Positions 23,083 through 33,848 of a stretch of 64,000 nt of DNA are shown here, one piece after another. The first letter of the stretch is position 1. Every line of letters starts with the position of its first letter. The notes under the pieces are model-generated. The model saw only the letters and a list, made by a program, of their open reading frames with translations, ran no database searches and was not told the origin of the DNA. Source of the DNA: Antilocapra americana (taxonomy: Eukaryota; Chordata; Mammalia; Artiodactyla; Antilocapridae); the NCBI GenBank assembly GCA_007570785.1, contig ML660203.1, positions 7,870,638-7,934,637 of the forward strand, given 5' to 3'. Made by a program: the position numbers and the translations under genes.

Positions 23083-24769
23083 ATTTCTTTGCATTATTTA
23101 TGGTGACTGCTTTGTCGGTCCTCTAACTTGCCCATCTGCACCCTACAAGAGCGTACTCTCTGAAGGCCAGGGTTTCCATTTTGTTCACTGAGGTGTCCCT
23201 GGTCCTGCGCCACCACTTGGCTCATGGTAGGTGATCAGTAAGCATCTAGCCAATGAAAGGGATGTCCCATGGCAAGGCTCCTGTCCTTCACCACCCCCGT
23301 AGGGCCTCCACGGTTCAATTTAAGCACCTTAGTCTCTCCTCCTTTGGCCTGACCTCTCTACCCTTGAGGGAGTAAGGGATGTTTTTGTCTCATTCAGAAA
23401 CCTGGGGTTCCCAGCCTGCCCACCAGTCCTTGAGCCCAATCACTGTTTCCCTGAGAAGGTTCTACGGGTCTGCCTCAAAATGGGACTTAGGAGAGTGGCT
23501 CAGTTAACCAGGGACTTCCTGGTCCAAGGCTGGGTGGGGCCCAGGGAGGTAGGCCCCATTCTGCCCAGTGCCCTCTGTGGGGAGGGCCCTCATTCAGGAG
23601 GCAGGAATTCTGGCTCCTCATCACTCATTCTAGGAAGGTCTCCTGGACACTCGCATTATTCTCTGACTCTGTGTTCCCTGTCCCAGCTCCCTGGGCCTTG
23701 CCTGGGCCACTGTACAGCCTCCAATCCATCCTGCCTGTGTTGCCAGATGATTCTCCTTGAGACTCCTTGAGTATGGTCCTGTGACCATACTCCATCTCTT
23801 TACCAGAACCTTGGATGCACACCCCTCAACACCCACAGAATAGTGGGGAACTAAAGTCAGGCTGACCCAGGGGAGAAAGAGCTCCCTGACCTACTAACTG
23901 GGTTACCCGGACTTGAGACTCACCTCCTCTAGGCTATAGTTTCTTTGTAAAATATCTGTCAACATGCATGCATGTGTGTGCACATGATTAACTGGGCTAA
24001 ATCAGGAATGTCAGATAAGTGCAACTCTCCTGGCCAAAGCAGACATCACTAATCAATGGTGCCACACGTCTTTGCTTAACTCACTCTCAGTCCTGAGCTC
24101 CAGGGATCAGGAATGACATGTGAGCCTATTTGCATCGCTGGACATGATGGTCTTTGAGGTTCCTCTCAGCCCTGGCATTCTGGAGACTGCAGTGTCTAAC
24201 CTGACAGGAGCCTGCAGCATGATAGTCAGAGACTGTGGAGGGTCAGGCCTGGGAGAGGGCTTGGGGGACAAGGCCACCTGGAAGGTTGGCTGCTTACTGG
24301 AATATTGTCAGCCTCCCTTCCTGTGTCTGTGCAGAAGAGAATGAATCAGAGAAGAAACTGGGGGAGTTCCAGGGGAGGGGAGAGGGAACAAAGAAAGGAG
24401 GACAGAGCATTCTGTGACTCAGATAGGAGGTGTTTGGGAGTCTCCAAACCCAAGCCTCACAACATAAATGGAGAATCTGGGGCACAGGAAGGGGCCAGGA
24501 CCCACCCAGAGATGACTTAGCAGAGCAGAAACTAGATCCAAAAGGATCCAGGATTTTTCCTAGGCCAGCAACCTATCCCAGCTCACCCTAGAGCCTCGAG
24601 CACCACCAGAGAGTGACCCCAGGTGTGTGGACCTCTGTGCATGTACACACGTGTACCCATGTGCCTGTGCACAGAATGCAGCTGGCACAGGGCAGGGGCG
24701 GGTGGCGGGTATCAGCCCACAGCCCACCACCATCGTGGCTCCTAAGTGATGTCACACCCTCTCTTGTGA

Positions 24770-25030
24770 TTCAGAGGGAGTGGGAGAAAGACAGGCTGGG
24801 GAGGGAGAAAGGCCAGAAATGGGGAGGAAAACGGGAGACAGGGTGGTGGGGAGAATTAGGGCTGAGGGAGACAGACAGAAGGCTAAGATGATGGCGGGGA
24901 GGGGAAGCTGGGAGAGAGGGATGGGGGGAGGCTGGGAGGGAGGAGAGGAAAGGAGGTGGGCAGAGTCAGAGAAGGGAGGAGTGGGAGGGAGGGCGTTCTC
25001 TGTTCTTTTCTTTCTCAGAAATGGAGAAAG
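24770..25030 (+). repeat. Purine-rich (GA/GGA) low-complexity tract
   Basis: About 260 bases in which the plus strand is dominated by G and A with few pyrimidine breaks, for example around 24895-24960. It creates overlapping open frames with Gly/Arg/Glu-rich translations on the plus strand and Pro/Leu/Ser-rich ones on the minus strand, which I regard as artefacts. Confidence 0.7.
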
Positions 25031-25290
25031 AGGAGGGAGGATGGGGCAGACTGAGGGGTACCCAGGGGCCTTCCAGGCAGGTCCTGGGGCTGGGGAGGGG
25101 CATGTGTATGTATCTAAATGTGTATGTGCTGCTTCCCCCACCATCCCAGTGGGGGCGGGGGCTGACCCCCGCCTGCCAGTCACCTGCCAGAGCTATTTCT
25201 GGAATGTGGAATCTGGGTCAGAAAGGGGGAGGGAAAAAGGGGGTGTCTGTGGAGGCAGCACTGGCAGCTGGGAAGCTGGCCAGTTCCAGT

Positions 25291-25309
25291 GGGTGGGTGG
25301 GTGGGTGGG
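25291..25309 (+). other. G-quadruplex motif, five GGG tracts with one-base loops
   Basis: GGGT repeats run uninterrupted and provide five G3 tracts separated by single T residues, which is among the most stable intramolecular quadruplex arrangements known in vitro. It lies on the non-transcribed-sense (plus) strand of the DLGAP4 intron. Confidence 0.85.
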
Positions 25310-26328
25310 CAGCTCCATGCCTTGCCCATGGCCACTGAGGAGGGGCCCAGCCCTGCCAGGCTCTCACTGTCTCAAAAATTGCCCCCCACATCTCCCACTC
25401 GCTGGCCAATGGCCCGAGAGCATATGTGCCCATGTGACAGTAACAAAGAGCTTTCACGCCCCTTAGCAACTTGGGAGCTCAGAAGAGCCCTCGGTGGGCT
25501 CACTTCTTGGAGACATATGCTGAGGACAGGGGGCAGCCTTCTGAGCAGGAGACCCCTGCAGGGAGACAGTGGCTGAGGGAGGGTGTGCCTGTGCATGTTA
25601 GGGTATGTCTGTAAGGAGGGAGGTGATGGCGGGCAAGACTGCCACGTACGGTGGTACAGGTTGTATGCAGATTAAGGATGCCACATATATGGGAGGGTGC
25701 TATTCACAACATGGACATAATTGAATTATCTATTTATTATGACATGTTTGTGGCAGATGGCAGTACAGGCTCTAAGCCTAATAAAAATTGTGTGACAAGA
25801 TAATTTTGCAACAGATGACAGTTAAGTGTCTTTCCCAACCCAGCACTAAGGTACCTAAGGGACCAACTGCAGCTCAGGGCAGAGGTCTGAAAATCTGGGG
25901 ACTTCAGTTTTCCCTGCAAGACAGGTGAGTTTACCTGCTGAGCATGAGGGAGTCAGAGGTTGGAGGAGAGAGAAGCAAGGTTGTAGTGGTCACTATGGAG
26001 ACCTGGATGGAGGGCTGAGTGGGGAAACAGAGCGGCAGGGAGGGGGGAGATGTTTTTGGTGGCCCCAATCTGGTAGGGGCACAATTTCTCACTGGTGTGG
26101 AGGTGGCATGAACCTTGAAGAAGACACACACATGTGTGAGAGCATGTGCAGCTGTATGTAGCGATTAGGTGTATGTGTGTGCATACATGTGAGAATACCA
26201 ATGTGCGTATGCTTTTATATGTTTTCATAGAAAGGGGTCTAAGGGTTTAGAATCTTATATATGTCCACAAATAGGTATATATGTGCGCACATGTTTGGGT
26301 AGGTGTCAGATGTTGCTACCAATACTTT

Positions 26329-26499
26329 TTAATTTAAAAATACATTAATTAAATTAATTTGACTGTGCCAGATATTAGTTGCAGAACACCAGATCTTTAG
26401 TTTTGGCAGGTGGGATCTAGTTCCCTGACCAGGGATTGAACCCAGGCCCTCTGCATAGGGAGCTCAGAGTCTTAGCCACTGGGCCACCAGGGAAGTCCT
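26329..26499 (-). mobile_element. CHR-type SINE, reverse orientation, with target-site duplication
   Basis: On the minus strand the element starts 'gacttccctggtggcccag' and ends in an AT-rich tail near 26330-26350. The flanks CCAATACTTT (26319-26328) and CCCATACTTT (26500-26509) match at 9 of 10 positions, as expected for an L1-driven insertion. Confidence 0.88.
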
Positions 26500-26634
26500 C
26501 CCATACTTTCCTGAGTATCTTGGTTTGGGCTTAAATCCCCAAACTGAGAATAATTGAAGCCCTCTCCCCTCCCCGCCGCCATTCCTACATTTAAAGCCAG
26601 AAATGCTGGAACGTTATATGAGAGTTGCTGAAGG

Positions 26635-27056
26635 GGCTATAATTGAACTTTTTGGCCTCAGTCCTCAACCCTTCCCTGTGTTTATGCCCTTTGCTACATA
26701 ATTGCAGTTTCTCCCACAAAAGGTCAAGCATATTTCCCTGGACCTTGGCTTTGGGCTCATGTGACTTGCTTTGACCAACAAGATGTTCACAGGAGACTTG
26801 AAATGTGCTTGTACAGTGGGCTTAGCCCTCTTATACTTCTGCCACCTCCGTGGGAAGCACATGGCATGGCTTGGGCACTGATTCCAGGAGTGCAGTTTCA
26901 GCCCAGGAGGAGAAGGATATAGGACATGCGGAGCAAAACCAGGTGACTGGAAAGCTCATGAATGAGAACAAATGCGTAGTATTGGGTGCTGCTGAAATTG
27001 GGTGTGCTTGTTTGTTCCATGGCATTATTGTGATAATAGTTGATAGATATAGAAAT
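26635..27056 (+). repeat. 5' LTR of the MaLR element
   Basis: Left flanking copy. It aligns by eye with 28475-28905 and is followed by the primer-binding-like segment. The boundary is approximate because divergence blurs the terminal bases. Confidence 0.6.
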
Positions 27057-28293
27057 TGATATCAAGAGTGGGGTGTATGAGCAATAAAAATAAAAATATA
27101 TAGCATTGTCTTCAGAACCAAGTGGTACACAGTGAGCTGTTATTGGAGGCTTGAAAAAAGAGGACCTCACACTATGCAGAGACAAAATGCTTGATAAAAC
27201 TGCCCATCTATAGTAACTTGAAGAGAACCAATGGATTTGGGCAATATGGTTTCCAGGTAAATGTTGAAAGCGAGAGCTGGTGCCTCTGGGCTGAATTTGA
27301 TAAGGACTTACAAGAAAAAGTGGAATTCATAAAAGATATAGGGAGTGTTGAGTGTTTAGAGGGAATACAGAGATCCCAGAACTTGGCTGCGTTGGAAAAT
27401 AAATCAGTCAACGCTTCTCCAGCCAGTAAATCAGTATCAAATTAATATGCAGCCTGGGGACAAAGATCAAACCAAGGTCATGGCCAGTTAAGATATAACA
27501 TGTGGGCCAGATTCAATCAAGAGCATGGTTACAACATCTTTTATTAATACTTGAAAATGATACGGTACCATTTAGTAGATGCTCTCAGCTGCTCAAAACG
27601 GCTTCCAGAAAGTTTAAGAGCATGGCCCCATATAAGCCTGATGCACCCAAAGTAGTCATAATTGAGTAGAGAGAGACTGTCATAACTCAAAAATTAATGG
27701 TGTAGTTTTTGCAATATGGAAGTTAAGTGGAATACAACACATAGAAAACCCATAAAGTGTATGAGGGAGGTGTGTGGCCAAAACTATGACTGCTTAGGCT
27801 AAAGAGACTGAGACCATTCAGAAAATGTAAAAAGACATCTGGGTCCCTAACTTCCTTCGGGTAGGAAGCAGGCAACAACAGTTCACCAAAGAGCTATATC
27901 CTCCAGTGCTTTCTTTAGACATGGCCAAAAAAGGCTAATGGAAAAGGAAGGGCTTCCCAAGAGCTATAGAAAGCCATGGCTTAGGGAATCAACCCTAGGG
28001 AGCAGACCTTGGGCCTCATCAAGAGATATTCCCTCTCCCAGAGTATTTGCCCAACATTTGCCAAGAGGGACTTCACAATGGCCATGGATCAGTAAAGTCT
28101 CTGAACCCCTTCCTCCTCCTTCTGAACAAGAATGTGACCTGCAAGTCATCCTATCCCTATTTCACCAATGCATGCTGTGTATGTGTGTGTTGTGTGTGTG
28201 AGGGGTGTTTGGGAGGTGGGAGGTAGATACCTTTTTTTCTGTTTTAGGTTCCTCAATCAAGAGAGCCATATCCAGATTTGACATAGATCATGA

Positions 28294-28378
28294 GATCTTT
28301 TTTCTTCCTTAAAAATATATTTATTACTGAAGGATAGTTGATTTTCAGTGTTAATTTCAGGTGTACCATGACATCCTG
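28294..28378 (-). mobile_element. L1 3' UTR fragment inserted in the MaLR interior
   Basis: The plus-strand words 'atttattactgaaggatag' and 'tgttaatttcaggtgtacc' are the complement of a common mammalian L1 3' end. Its position inside the MaLR interior implies a later insertion. Confidence 0.55.
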
Positions 28379-28474
28379 ATGTTATGGTTGAATGAGACTT
28401 TTCAGGATTTTTGGAATAAGGGTATTTTCTGTAAGAGGGACAGGAATAAATGTGGCCAAGAAAGTGGACCACAG

Positions 28475-28905
28475 TAGATTGAATTACTGACCCTGATCCT
28501 TCACCCCTTCCTCAATCTTCACACATTTATTACCATATAAATCAGTTTCTTACACAAAGGTGGGAGGGTACTTCTCCATCCCTTATCTTTGAGCTTAGTC
28601 ATATGACCCTCTTCAACCAATAGGATTTTTGTAGATATTATGTAAGCAGGGACCTTGAAATGTGCCTGTGTAGTTAGGCTTGTTCTCCTGCACTTCTGAC
28701 ATCACCACAAGAAGAACATGCGCTGCCAAAGCCACAGATGGCAGAAGGACGCTTTGATCTCAGGAAGAGGGTGAGAAACATGTGGAGCACATTCCAGCTG
28801 ACCACAAACTTGCGCAAAAGAAATAAATGTTACTTTTTTTTTACACCTCATTTGTGGTTGTTTGTTATGCAGCAATGTTGTATCAACAGTTGACCAATAC
28901 AGGGT
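28475..28905 (+). repeat. 3' LTR of the MaLR element
   Basis: Right flanking copy. It begins near 'agattgaattactgaccc' and ends near 'caacagttgaccaatac', and includes a T-run at about 28833-28840. Confidence 0.6.
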
Positions 28906-29067
28906 TCCAAACAGTTCTGAGACATGTAGCCCCTCACCCAACCTCAGTCCATTCATGAGTGAATGAGGTAGGGGGAGATTAGTGAATGAGAGTTTATTTG
29001 AAGAAAATCGTTGGAGGTACTTTTTGATTCCCCAGGCTCACCTTCTGCTTAGAGAACTTTCCTTACA

Positions 29068-29207
29068 GGACTTTCCTTGTGGTCCAGTGGGTAAGACTCT
29101 GCACTTCCACTGCAGGGGGCATGGGTTTGGTCCCTGGTTGGAGAACTAAGAAGATCCTGCGAGCGGCATGGTGTGCTCCCCCACCCCCCCCCCCCCCCCC
29201 CCCCCCC
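29068..29207 (+). mobile_element. CHR-type SINE fragment ending in a 24-base C homopolymer
   Basis: Starts 'aggactttccttgtggtcc', passes 'gtttggtccctggttggag' and loses CHR similarity after 'gaagatcctgcgagcggca'. It runs straight into 24 consecutive C residues at 29184-29207, where an A-rich body would be expected. Confidence 0.8.
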
Positions 29208-29389
29208 ACACACAAAAGGAGAATTTCTCTTGGGCCTGGTGATGTAGAGAATCTGATCCTTCCACCCAAAGCTCTTAGAGGACTGGAATGGAGTGCCTGG
29301 GAGAGTTGGGCAGAGAGATTCCCTGGATTTGGAGGCCAAAGAATATGGACCCCAATGCCTGCTTGAGACTCCTAAAATGGAGAGGCTGG

Positions 29390-29962
29390 CAGGGTTAGCT
29401 AGAAGGAAGGGTGTAGCAGACCACCCTGTACTTTCAGAGTTCTGCAAGGCACAGGCCCCATTGTCATATAGGTTAAGTCGAACTGAGGGAGACAGTAGGG
29501 TTGGAGTTGTCTTCAGAGGAGTCTGTCCAAGAAGCCTGCCTGGCAGAGCCAGGTCCCCTGGCAAAAAGAGGCTGAGTGGGGAGAAGAGAGACCACTGGAT
29601 GGAGAAGCTGAGGGGGAATAAGCAGCAGTGGCCTGGAGGGGGGTTGCCCAGGCCAGGAGAGAAGGCATCATGAGGGCCTTCAGGACAGGAGAAACTCCCA
29701 AAAGCATCACCTAAGAGAAAGAGTTGCAAGTGGCGTCTGTTCCATAGAAAAGTTCTGATGCTGGACAACCCCTGCACTAGCGACCTTCCCCTCCCACTGG
29801 AGGAACCAGCAATGGCCACTGGTGAACAAGGAACCCAGGAGACACTGACCACCATGCCCAGCTCCCCACTGTGGGCTTTCCAGCCCAGTTAAACCCTAGC
29901 TGCCAGATGCATGAGGTCTGAAGTGGACGGCAGACAGGGTTAGCTAGAAGGAAGGGTGTAGC
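29390..29962 (+). repeat. 28-bp perfect direct repeat (29390-29417 and 29935-29962)
   Basis: The two 28-base copies, each beginning CAGGGTTAGCTAGAAGG, are identical and 545 bases apart. The surrounding sequence does not align beyond the copies. No recognised repeat family covers either copy. Confidence 0.85.
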
Positions 29963-30294
29963 TGGTGTATTGAAATGAGGCCAGACTCTCAATACCTGAA
30001 AACGAGACTGTTCCTTAAGGTCTAAAAGTGACAGGAAAAGCTCAGGAACCTGCCCAGATATCACCCATGATTTGAAAGGCAATAGTGAAACAAAGTGGTT
30101 TCTTGCTCTGTCCCCAGCCAAGTTCATTCCAGTCAATAAGCTGGTTTCTTGTGTATAGAATTCCTTGAGATTCAGGCTCATTTGTTCACATCAAACACCA
30201 ACTGAGCACTTGAAACAAGTGTCTTCTGCTGCAATAATCCAACCCCAAATGCCTTTGATTGTCAGGAGGCTCCGAGTCAAGATTGAGAACCAGA

Positions 30295-30475
30295 AGTGAC
30301 AGCTATACTTGTCAGCTCCTACTACATGCAAGGCCCCACCCACCTAAGCCTCCCCAGGCACAGACTTACTTCATCTCCTGGAGAGCTCTCCGGGGTCTGG
30401 CTTATGCTTCAATTTATAGATGGGGAAACTGAAGCTCAGGAGGAAAAGTTGCTGGCCAGAGTGAGATCAAACTTC
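30295..30475 (+). repeat. MIR SINE fragment
   Basis: Words 'cctactacatgcaaggc', 'tttatagatggggaaactga' and 'agctcaggaggaaaagttgc' are in MIR order. Confidence 0.7.
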
Positions 30476-31058
30476 TGTCTACTAAGCCAGAAACTGTGCT
30501 ATGATTTTCCTTGGTCTTGGTATCATGGCTTGCTCTGGGAGAGAGGGCCCCCTTTTCTCTGATCACCCCTGGGTTATCAGCAGAGAACTCAGAACAGGTA
30601 TCAGGAAGGACAGGGTTGTCCCTGATGGTGAATGAGAGACGCCCGCAGACTCACCCCTTTGAGACGGCTCAATGCAAATCCCCTTCTCTTCCCTGCAGGG
30701 GCCCGCCCTCCCCACAGGTAAGTAGGGCTTCAGTGAGACCTGCCGCCAGCAGGAGGCTGCTCTGAATTAGGTTTAGAGACCCAGGGGCCACCAAGTACCT
30801 CACAAGCTAGATTGACCCCTGCACCCCACTCCCAGCACTGACATCTCCCTCTGTGACCCCCGCCCCCAAACCCCGTTTGAGCTCCAGTTTACCAATTGGT
30901 GGGAAGTTCAGCCCCAAGGGCTCCTGCTTTGGCTAACCACCCCTCCTCTCCTGGCTTACCCATTATGGATTCGTTTCCAGCTGCAGTCCACCAGGCATGG
31001 TCCCAGGGGCCCCCTGGCAAAACAAACCAACAAGCACCGTGCCCATCTCGGTACTCAC

Positions 31059-31299
31059 TCGGAAGCGTGCGACTATTGCTCAGGCTGCCGGTGCTGGGTG
31101 GTGGGGAAAGGGACTGCAGGGAAACACTGTCCTCCTCCTGTGAGCAGCCCGCCTGGATGGCGCGCAAGTAACTGTGGCTGCGCGAGCGGAAGTAGCTGGG
31201 CAGCGGCAAGTCTAGAGCCTCCGCCGCAGTCGACTCCGCTTCACTGCAGGCCGACTCACAGGCTGCCTCGTACTGGTCGCTCAGATCTGCCTCCCGGAC
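31059..31299 (-). CDS. DLGAP4: DLGAP4 long isoform, coding exon 5 of those visible (residues 470-549 + 1 base)
   Basis: On the minus strand the exon follows a pyrimidine-rich acceptor (...TTTTGCCCGGACAG) and reads 80 codons starting Val-Arg-Glu-Ala-Asp, then one base before a GTGAGT donor. The first part is acidic with alternating Cys, Ser and Glu (DQYEAACESACSEAE, about 477-491). It is followed by a basic Arg/Ser segment holding the third guanylate-kinase-binding motif, RSHSYLRA at 509-516, which fits RxxSYxxA. The remainder is Ser/Pro-rich, with several SP dipeptides. In this family, phosphorylation of the Ser before Tyr strengthens binding to the guanylate-kinase domain of PSD-95/DLG proteins. 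The 241-base length leaves phase 1, the same as the short-isoform first exon. The stop codons after 31059 in the open frame are intronic. Confidence 0.97.
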
Positions 31300-32524
31300 C
31301 TGTCCGGGCAAAAGCAGGCATCAGGGGCCATCTCTGCCCATTCTGGAGGGATGGGGGTGCCTGCCTGGTGATCAGCTCAGCCGCAGAGCTGGAGTCTGGT
31401 GCTGCAACTCAGCCCACCCTCCTGCTCCCATCTCACTCAGGGCATGGGATGGACAGAGGGAGCCCTTAAGAAATAGACAGCCCCTCTCACCTCTCTGGGC
31501 CTCAATTTTCCCATCTCTACAATGGAGGAGAAACTGTTCAACACACTTTCTAGGATGTTAACTAGGTTATATCTTGTGTGTTCGTACTAATTAAGTACAA
31601 GATTTTGAGGTCACATCTGAAGTCAACCAGAAAGAAGGCTATAATCAATTAGTAATGCTTGCCCTGATGGTTGGAATGGGGAGGTGGTACTGGATGTGCT
31701 AGACATTTACCATCTTATGATCCAATTCCTTCATTTTTTTATAAGCAAAGAAACTGAAGGCAACTAAGGGGAACATATCTGCCAGGTGCACCCAGTGAGG
31801 AAGTAGCAGAATCAATACTCCAAATGTATATTTAAGGAAGATTAATCTAGCCCTGGGATACAGAAAGGATGTTGGATAGAGGGTGTGGAATGGAGGCAGA
31901 GGCCAGAGACGAAGCGATGTAATAGTCTGGTGAGAGAAGATAATACTGGAATGAAGGTAGTGGCAGTGAGGATCGATTAGTGATGCCTGCCACGGGCAGT
32001 GTGGAGAACAGTGGTATATGTGCTATTTGTCATCTCACGTTTAGCCCAACCGCATCTGGATGGTTTCTAAGTGTCCCTCCAGAGATAACCACTCAAGATC
32101 CTACAAATCTTCAGCTGGAGTTGTGAGCAAAGAGGGGCCTCACCATACATATAGCCTCCAAGAGTTCTGGAAGGGTCTGTCTGACCCATGTCTCAGGCCA
32201 TCTTGGTATCTGGGGATCACAAAGTATGAGCTGAGGAGTGAGTCAGCCAAAGATGGACACTGGGTGGGGTCCTGGGAGACACCTGGGCTAGAGGGCAGGG
32301 GGGCAAAAGTTGACTGAGCACCACATGGAGGAAAAGACAAGGGTGGGCCTGGGGCCAGCTCTGGCCTGGACCTGCTGTGTGACCTCAGGCCACCACTACC
32401 CTTTGGACCAGTGTTTCCTCTTCTAAATGAAGTGGAACACCTGTGAACTTCTCAAGTCCTGCACCAGGTAAAGTGACCAGAGGAATCATCACCCAGTTTA
32501 GAGCATATGTTTGGAAAGGTCTAA

Positions 32525-32705
32525 ATCTGCTCTGTTCGATATGGTAGCAACTAACTGTGTGTGGCCATTCAAGTGAAATAGAATTTTTAAAAAATTCAGT
32601 TCCTTAATCACACGAGCCACATTGCACTCGCTCATGCTACCTTTATTGGACAGCATGGATCATAGAACATTTCTAATTATCACCAGGTTCTATCAGACAG
32701 CACTA
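32525..32705. mobile_element. Old DNA-transposon MITE (hAT-like), family not certain
   Basis: The words 'tgttcgatatggtagcaact', 'gtgtggccattcaagtg' and the end 'attggacagcatgg' belong to a common ancient mammalian nonautonomous DNA-element family. A related fragment occurs at 54265-54420. I do not name the subfamily. Confidence 0.5.
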
Positions 32706-32904
32706 ATAAATTAACATGTAGGCCATGTGACATATCCAGAATTCAACGGGAGGGAGTATTAAAGAGATAAGTGTTTATTCTCCAAAGCTGCAACCTGAGG
32801 GAGGTATACTGAGAGGCCCTTGTGATTGCCAAGGGCGATGAGGTCTTGCTTTGGGATTGCATGGTAATGGCCCAGTAATGGCCCAGCTCAGGAGCTAGAT
32901 GACC

Positions 32905-33115
32905 AGAGTTTCACTGCTGGATCCATCATTTGCTTACAATATGAATGTGGGTGAGTCACTGAACTGCTCTGTGCCTCAGTTTTCCCATCTATAAAATGGG
33001 GGCTAATTAGAGACCAGATTTCACAGGATGGTGGTCAAGATTAAACGAGATAATTCATGTTGCATGCTTTGAAGAGTGTCGGGGGGAAAGTAAGTACCTG
33101 ATAACCTGTACCTGT
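32905..33115 (-). repeat. MIR SINE fragment
   Basis: The run 'gcctcagttttcccatcta', 'taaaatgggggctaatta' and 'ttaaacgagataattcatg' is the complement of the MIR core and 5' part. Confidence 0.7.
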
Positions 33116-33789
33116 TATTACAGGCAGCTCTGTGGGGCGACTGCAAGGATTTGTGAGTGTTGGTTAAGATGCTCCCGAGCTCTCCGGGAAAGGCCAGCTG
33201 GTTAGTGCTGTTGGTATGTGTACCAACGAGGGCACACTGTGTATAGGGAACCTCCCCTGAAGGTTTTATATGTGAAATATCACACCCTTATCATGAGGTT
33301 ATTGAAGGACGGAAGAGATCACCTGGCCCACTGCGGGCTTCCCAAAGACCCTCTGCATCATAGTGATCAAGAGGAACTGTGAAATGAAGGCAAGAGGTGC
33401 ATAAGGCATCCATGGCTGGAATCAGGAGATGTAGGGCCAGTCCTAGCTCTACCCTGTAGGCCTTGGGGCTGGGGCTGGGGGTGAGTGGAGAAGAGGATCA
33501 CTTCTGGGGGCAGGATGAGTGTGCGTGAGAAGGGACATCCTTAGGACAGGCAGACAGTGCCAATACCAGCATCATCTTCACCAAGTTTGGTAAACTTGAA
33601 AAGTCTCTGCATTCATTCCAGAACCCTAATATTCTTAAAGATCTTGATGGAACCTAAGGAAAGAGATGAGTCAGAGTATCTGGGACCTGGAACGTGGTGG
33701 CCAGTGTCCTCAGCCCCTGATGTGTCCAAATAGAACAGGACAAGACAAGGAGGGAGCTAGAATCTCTCAGGATATGCCTTCCCTTATCC

Positions 33790-33848
33790 TACAGTTACTC
33801 TTTTTTTTAAAAGTAGAGTTGATTTACAATGCTGTCCTAATGTCCTGG
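33790..33848 (-). mobile_element. Short L1 3' fragment
   Basis: The T-run followed by 'aaaagtagagttgatttac' and 'aatgctgtcctaatgtc' is the complement of a mammalian L1 3' UTR end, only about 50 bases long. Confidence 0.5.

Larger units (their letters stand above)
26635..28905 (+). mobile_element. Near-complete old ERVL-MaLR (MLT1/MST-like) element with both LTRs
   Basis: Two diverged copies of the same sequence of about 420-430 bases bound a 1.4-kb interior. Shared words include the segments at 26760-26870 and 28600-28720, which read 'gacttgaaatgtgc' and 'gaccttgaaatgtgcctg'. Directly after the left copy, at about 27060, lies 'atcaagagtggggtg', which resembles the leader/primer-binding area typical of ERVL-type elements. 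The right copy ends with the 'gcagcaatgttgtatcaac' type of terminus. The interior has only a short fragmentary open frame (27191-27442), probably gag-like remnant or chance. The element is disabled and noncoding. Its length fits a MaLR with little internal deletion. Confidence 0.7.
21531..31058 (-). other. DLGAP4: DLGAP4 long-isoform intron, part between exon 31059-31299 and the internal promoter
   Basis: Begins with the GTGAGT donor at 31058-31053 and has no coding exon that I can support. It contains two SINEs near 22-23 kb, a purine-rich block and a G-quadruplex motif near 25 kb, a near-complete MaLR retroelement at 26635-28905, and a region at 29210-30290 with a 28-base direct repeat. A minus-strand frame at 29855-29049 spans a SINE and low-complexity sequence, so I do not call it a gene. 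Confidence 0.8.

Noticed and set aside
24780..25466. 228-codon plus-strand frame rich in Gly, Arg and Glu
   Set aside because: Produced by the purine-rich tract. The translation is low complexity and has no start, splice or conservation support.
27191..27445. 84-codon plus-strand frame
   Set aside because: It lies inside the interior of a decayed MaLR element and is too short and isolated to be a gene. At most it is a retroelement remnant.
29049..29855. 268-codon minus-strand frame
   Set aside because: It runs through a CHR SINE and the C homopolymer, giving a glycine run. No splice signals or domain support a gene.
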